Source: an uncultured Roseateles sp.
Lineage (GTDB): Bacteria; Pseudomonadota; Gammaproteobacteria; Burkholderiales; Burkholderiaceae
DNA: 6,369 nucleotides
Assembly (NCBI GenBank): GCA_946480605.1
Contig: CAMLKW010000241.1
Coordinates: 1 to 6,369 of the forward strand
Direction of reading: 5' to 3'
Position 1 is the stretch's first letter, and each line of letters opens with the position of its first letter. The notes beneath the pieces are model-generated. The model saw nothing but the letters and a program-made list of their open reading frames with translations, did not search any database and was not told the origin of the DNA. This document shows positions 5,678-6,369 of the stretch, one piece after another. Position numbers and translations under genes: made by a program.

Positions 5678-6369
<692 letters not shown>

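Overview
The window comes from a GC-rich chromosome with strongly G/C-biased third codon positions. Protein styles (a C-terminal tail of an iron-sulfur class I fumarase, a bacterial histone-deacetylase-like hydrolase, a YahK-type alcohol dehydrogenase, an MscS-type channel and a MoxR ATPase) fit a betaproteobacterium, most likely Burkholderiales of the Rubrivivax/Roseateles/Leptothrix kind. That placement is inferred from sequence character, not from a search. The DNA is packed with genes: no gap exceeds about 85 bases, and there is no sign of tRNA, rRNA, CRISPR, insertion sequence, phage or other mobile DNA.

Layout, left to right. (1) 1-182, + strand: the last 59 codons of a class I fumarate hydratase. 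(2) 253-711, +: a small GNAT acetyltransferase. (3) 729-1586, +: a secreted LpqC/PHB-depolymerase-type serine esterase, 17 bases after the GNAT gene and probably co-transcribed with it. (4) 1564-2310, - strand: an exported family-3 solute-binding-like protein without a transporter beside it; its 3' end overlaps the esterase tail to tail. (5) 2393-3409, +: a zinc- and probably NADP-dependent alcohol dehydrogenase of the cinnamyl-alcohol-dehydrogenase/YahK group, divergent from gene 4. (6) 3376-4668, -: an MscS-family mechanosensitive channel that overlaps the dehydrogenase tail to tail. (7) 4712-5647, -: a histone-deacetylase-family amidohydrolase, 43 bases upstream of the channel gene and probably in one transcript with it. 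(8) 5678-6369, +: the first 230 codons of a MoxR-family AAA+ ATPase, starting only 30 bases from the divergent deacetylase gene and running off the right edge.

The genes do not form one recognisable pathway. They look like ordinary chromosomal housekeeping and accessory genes: central metabolism, small-molecule acetylation and deacetylation, ester and aldehyde/alcohol handling, osmotic protection, and a chaperone-like ATPase. I found no convincing new system. The points worth checking are the deacetylase-channel pair, the very short divergent spacer before moxR, the inverted repeat across the deacetylase stop codon, the palindromes between genes 4 and 5, and the two tail-to-tail overlaps.
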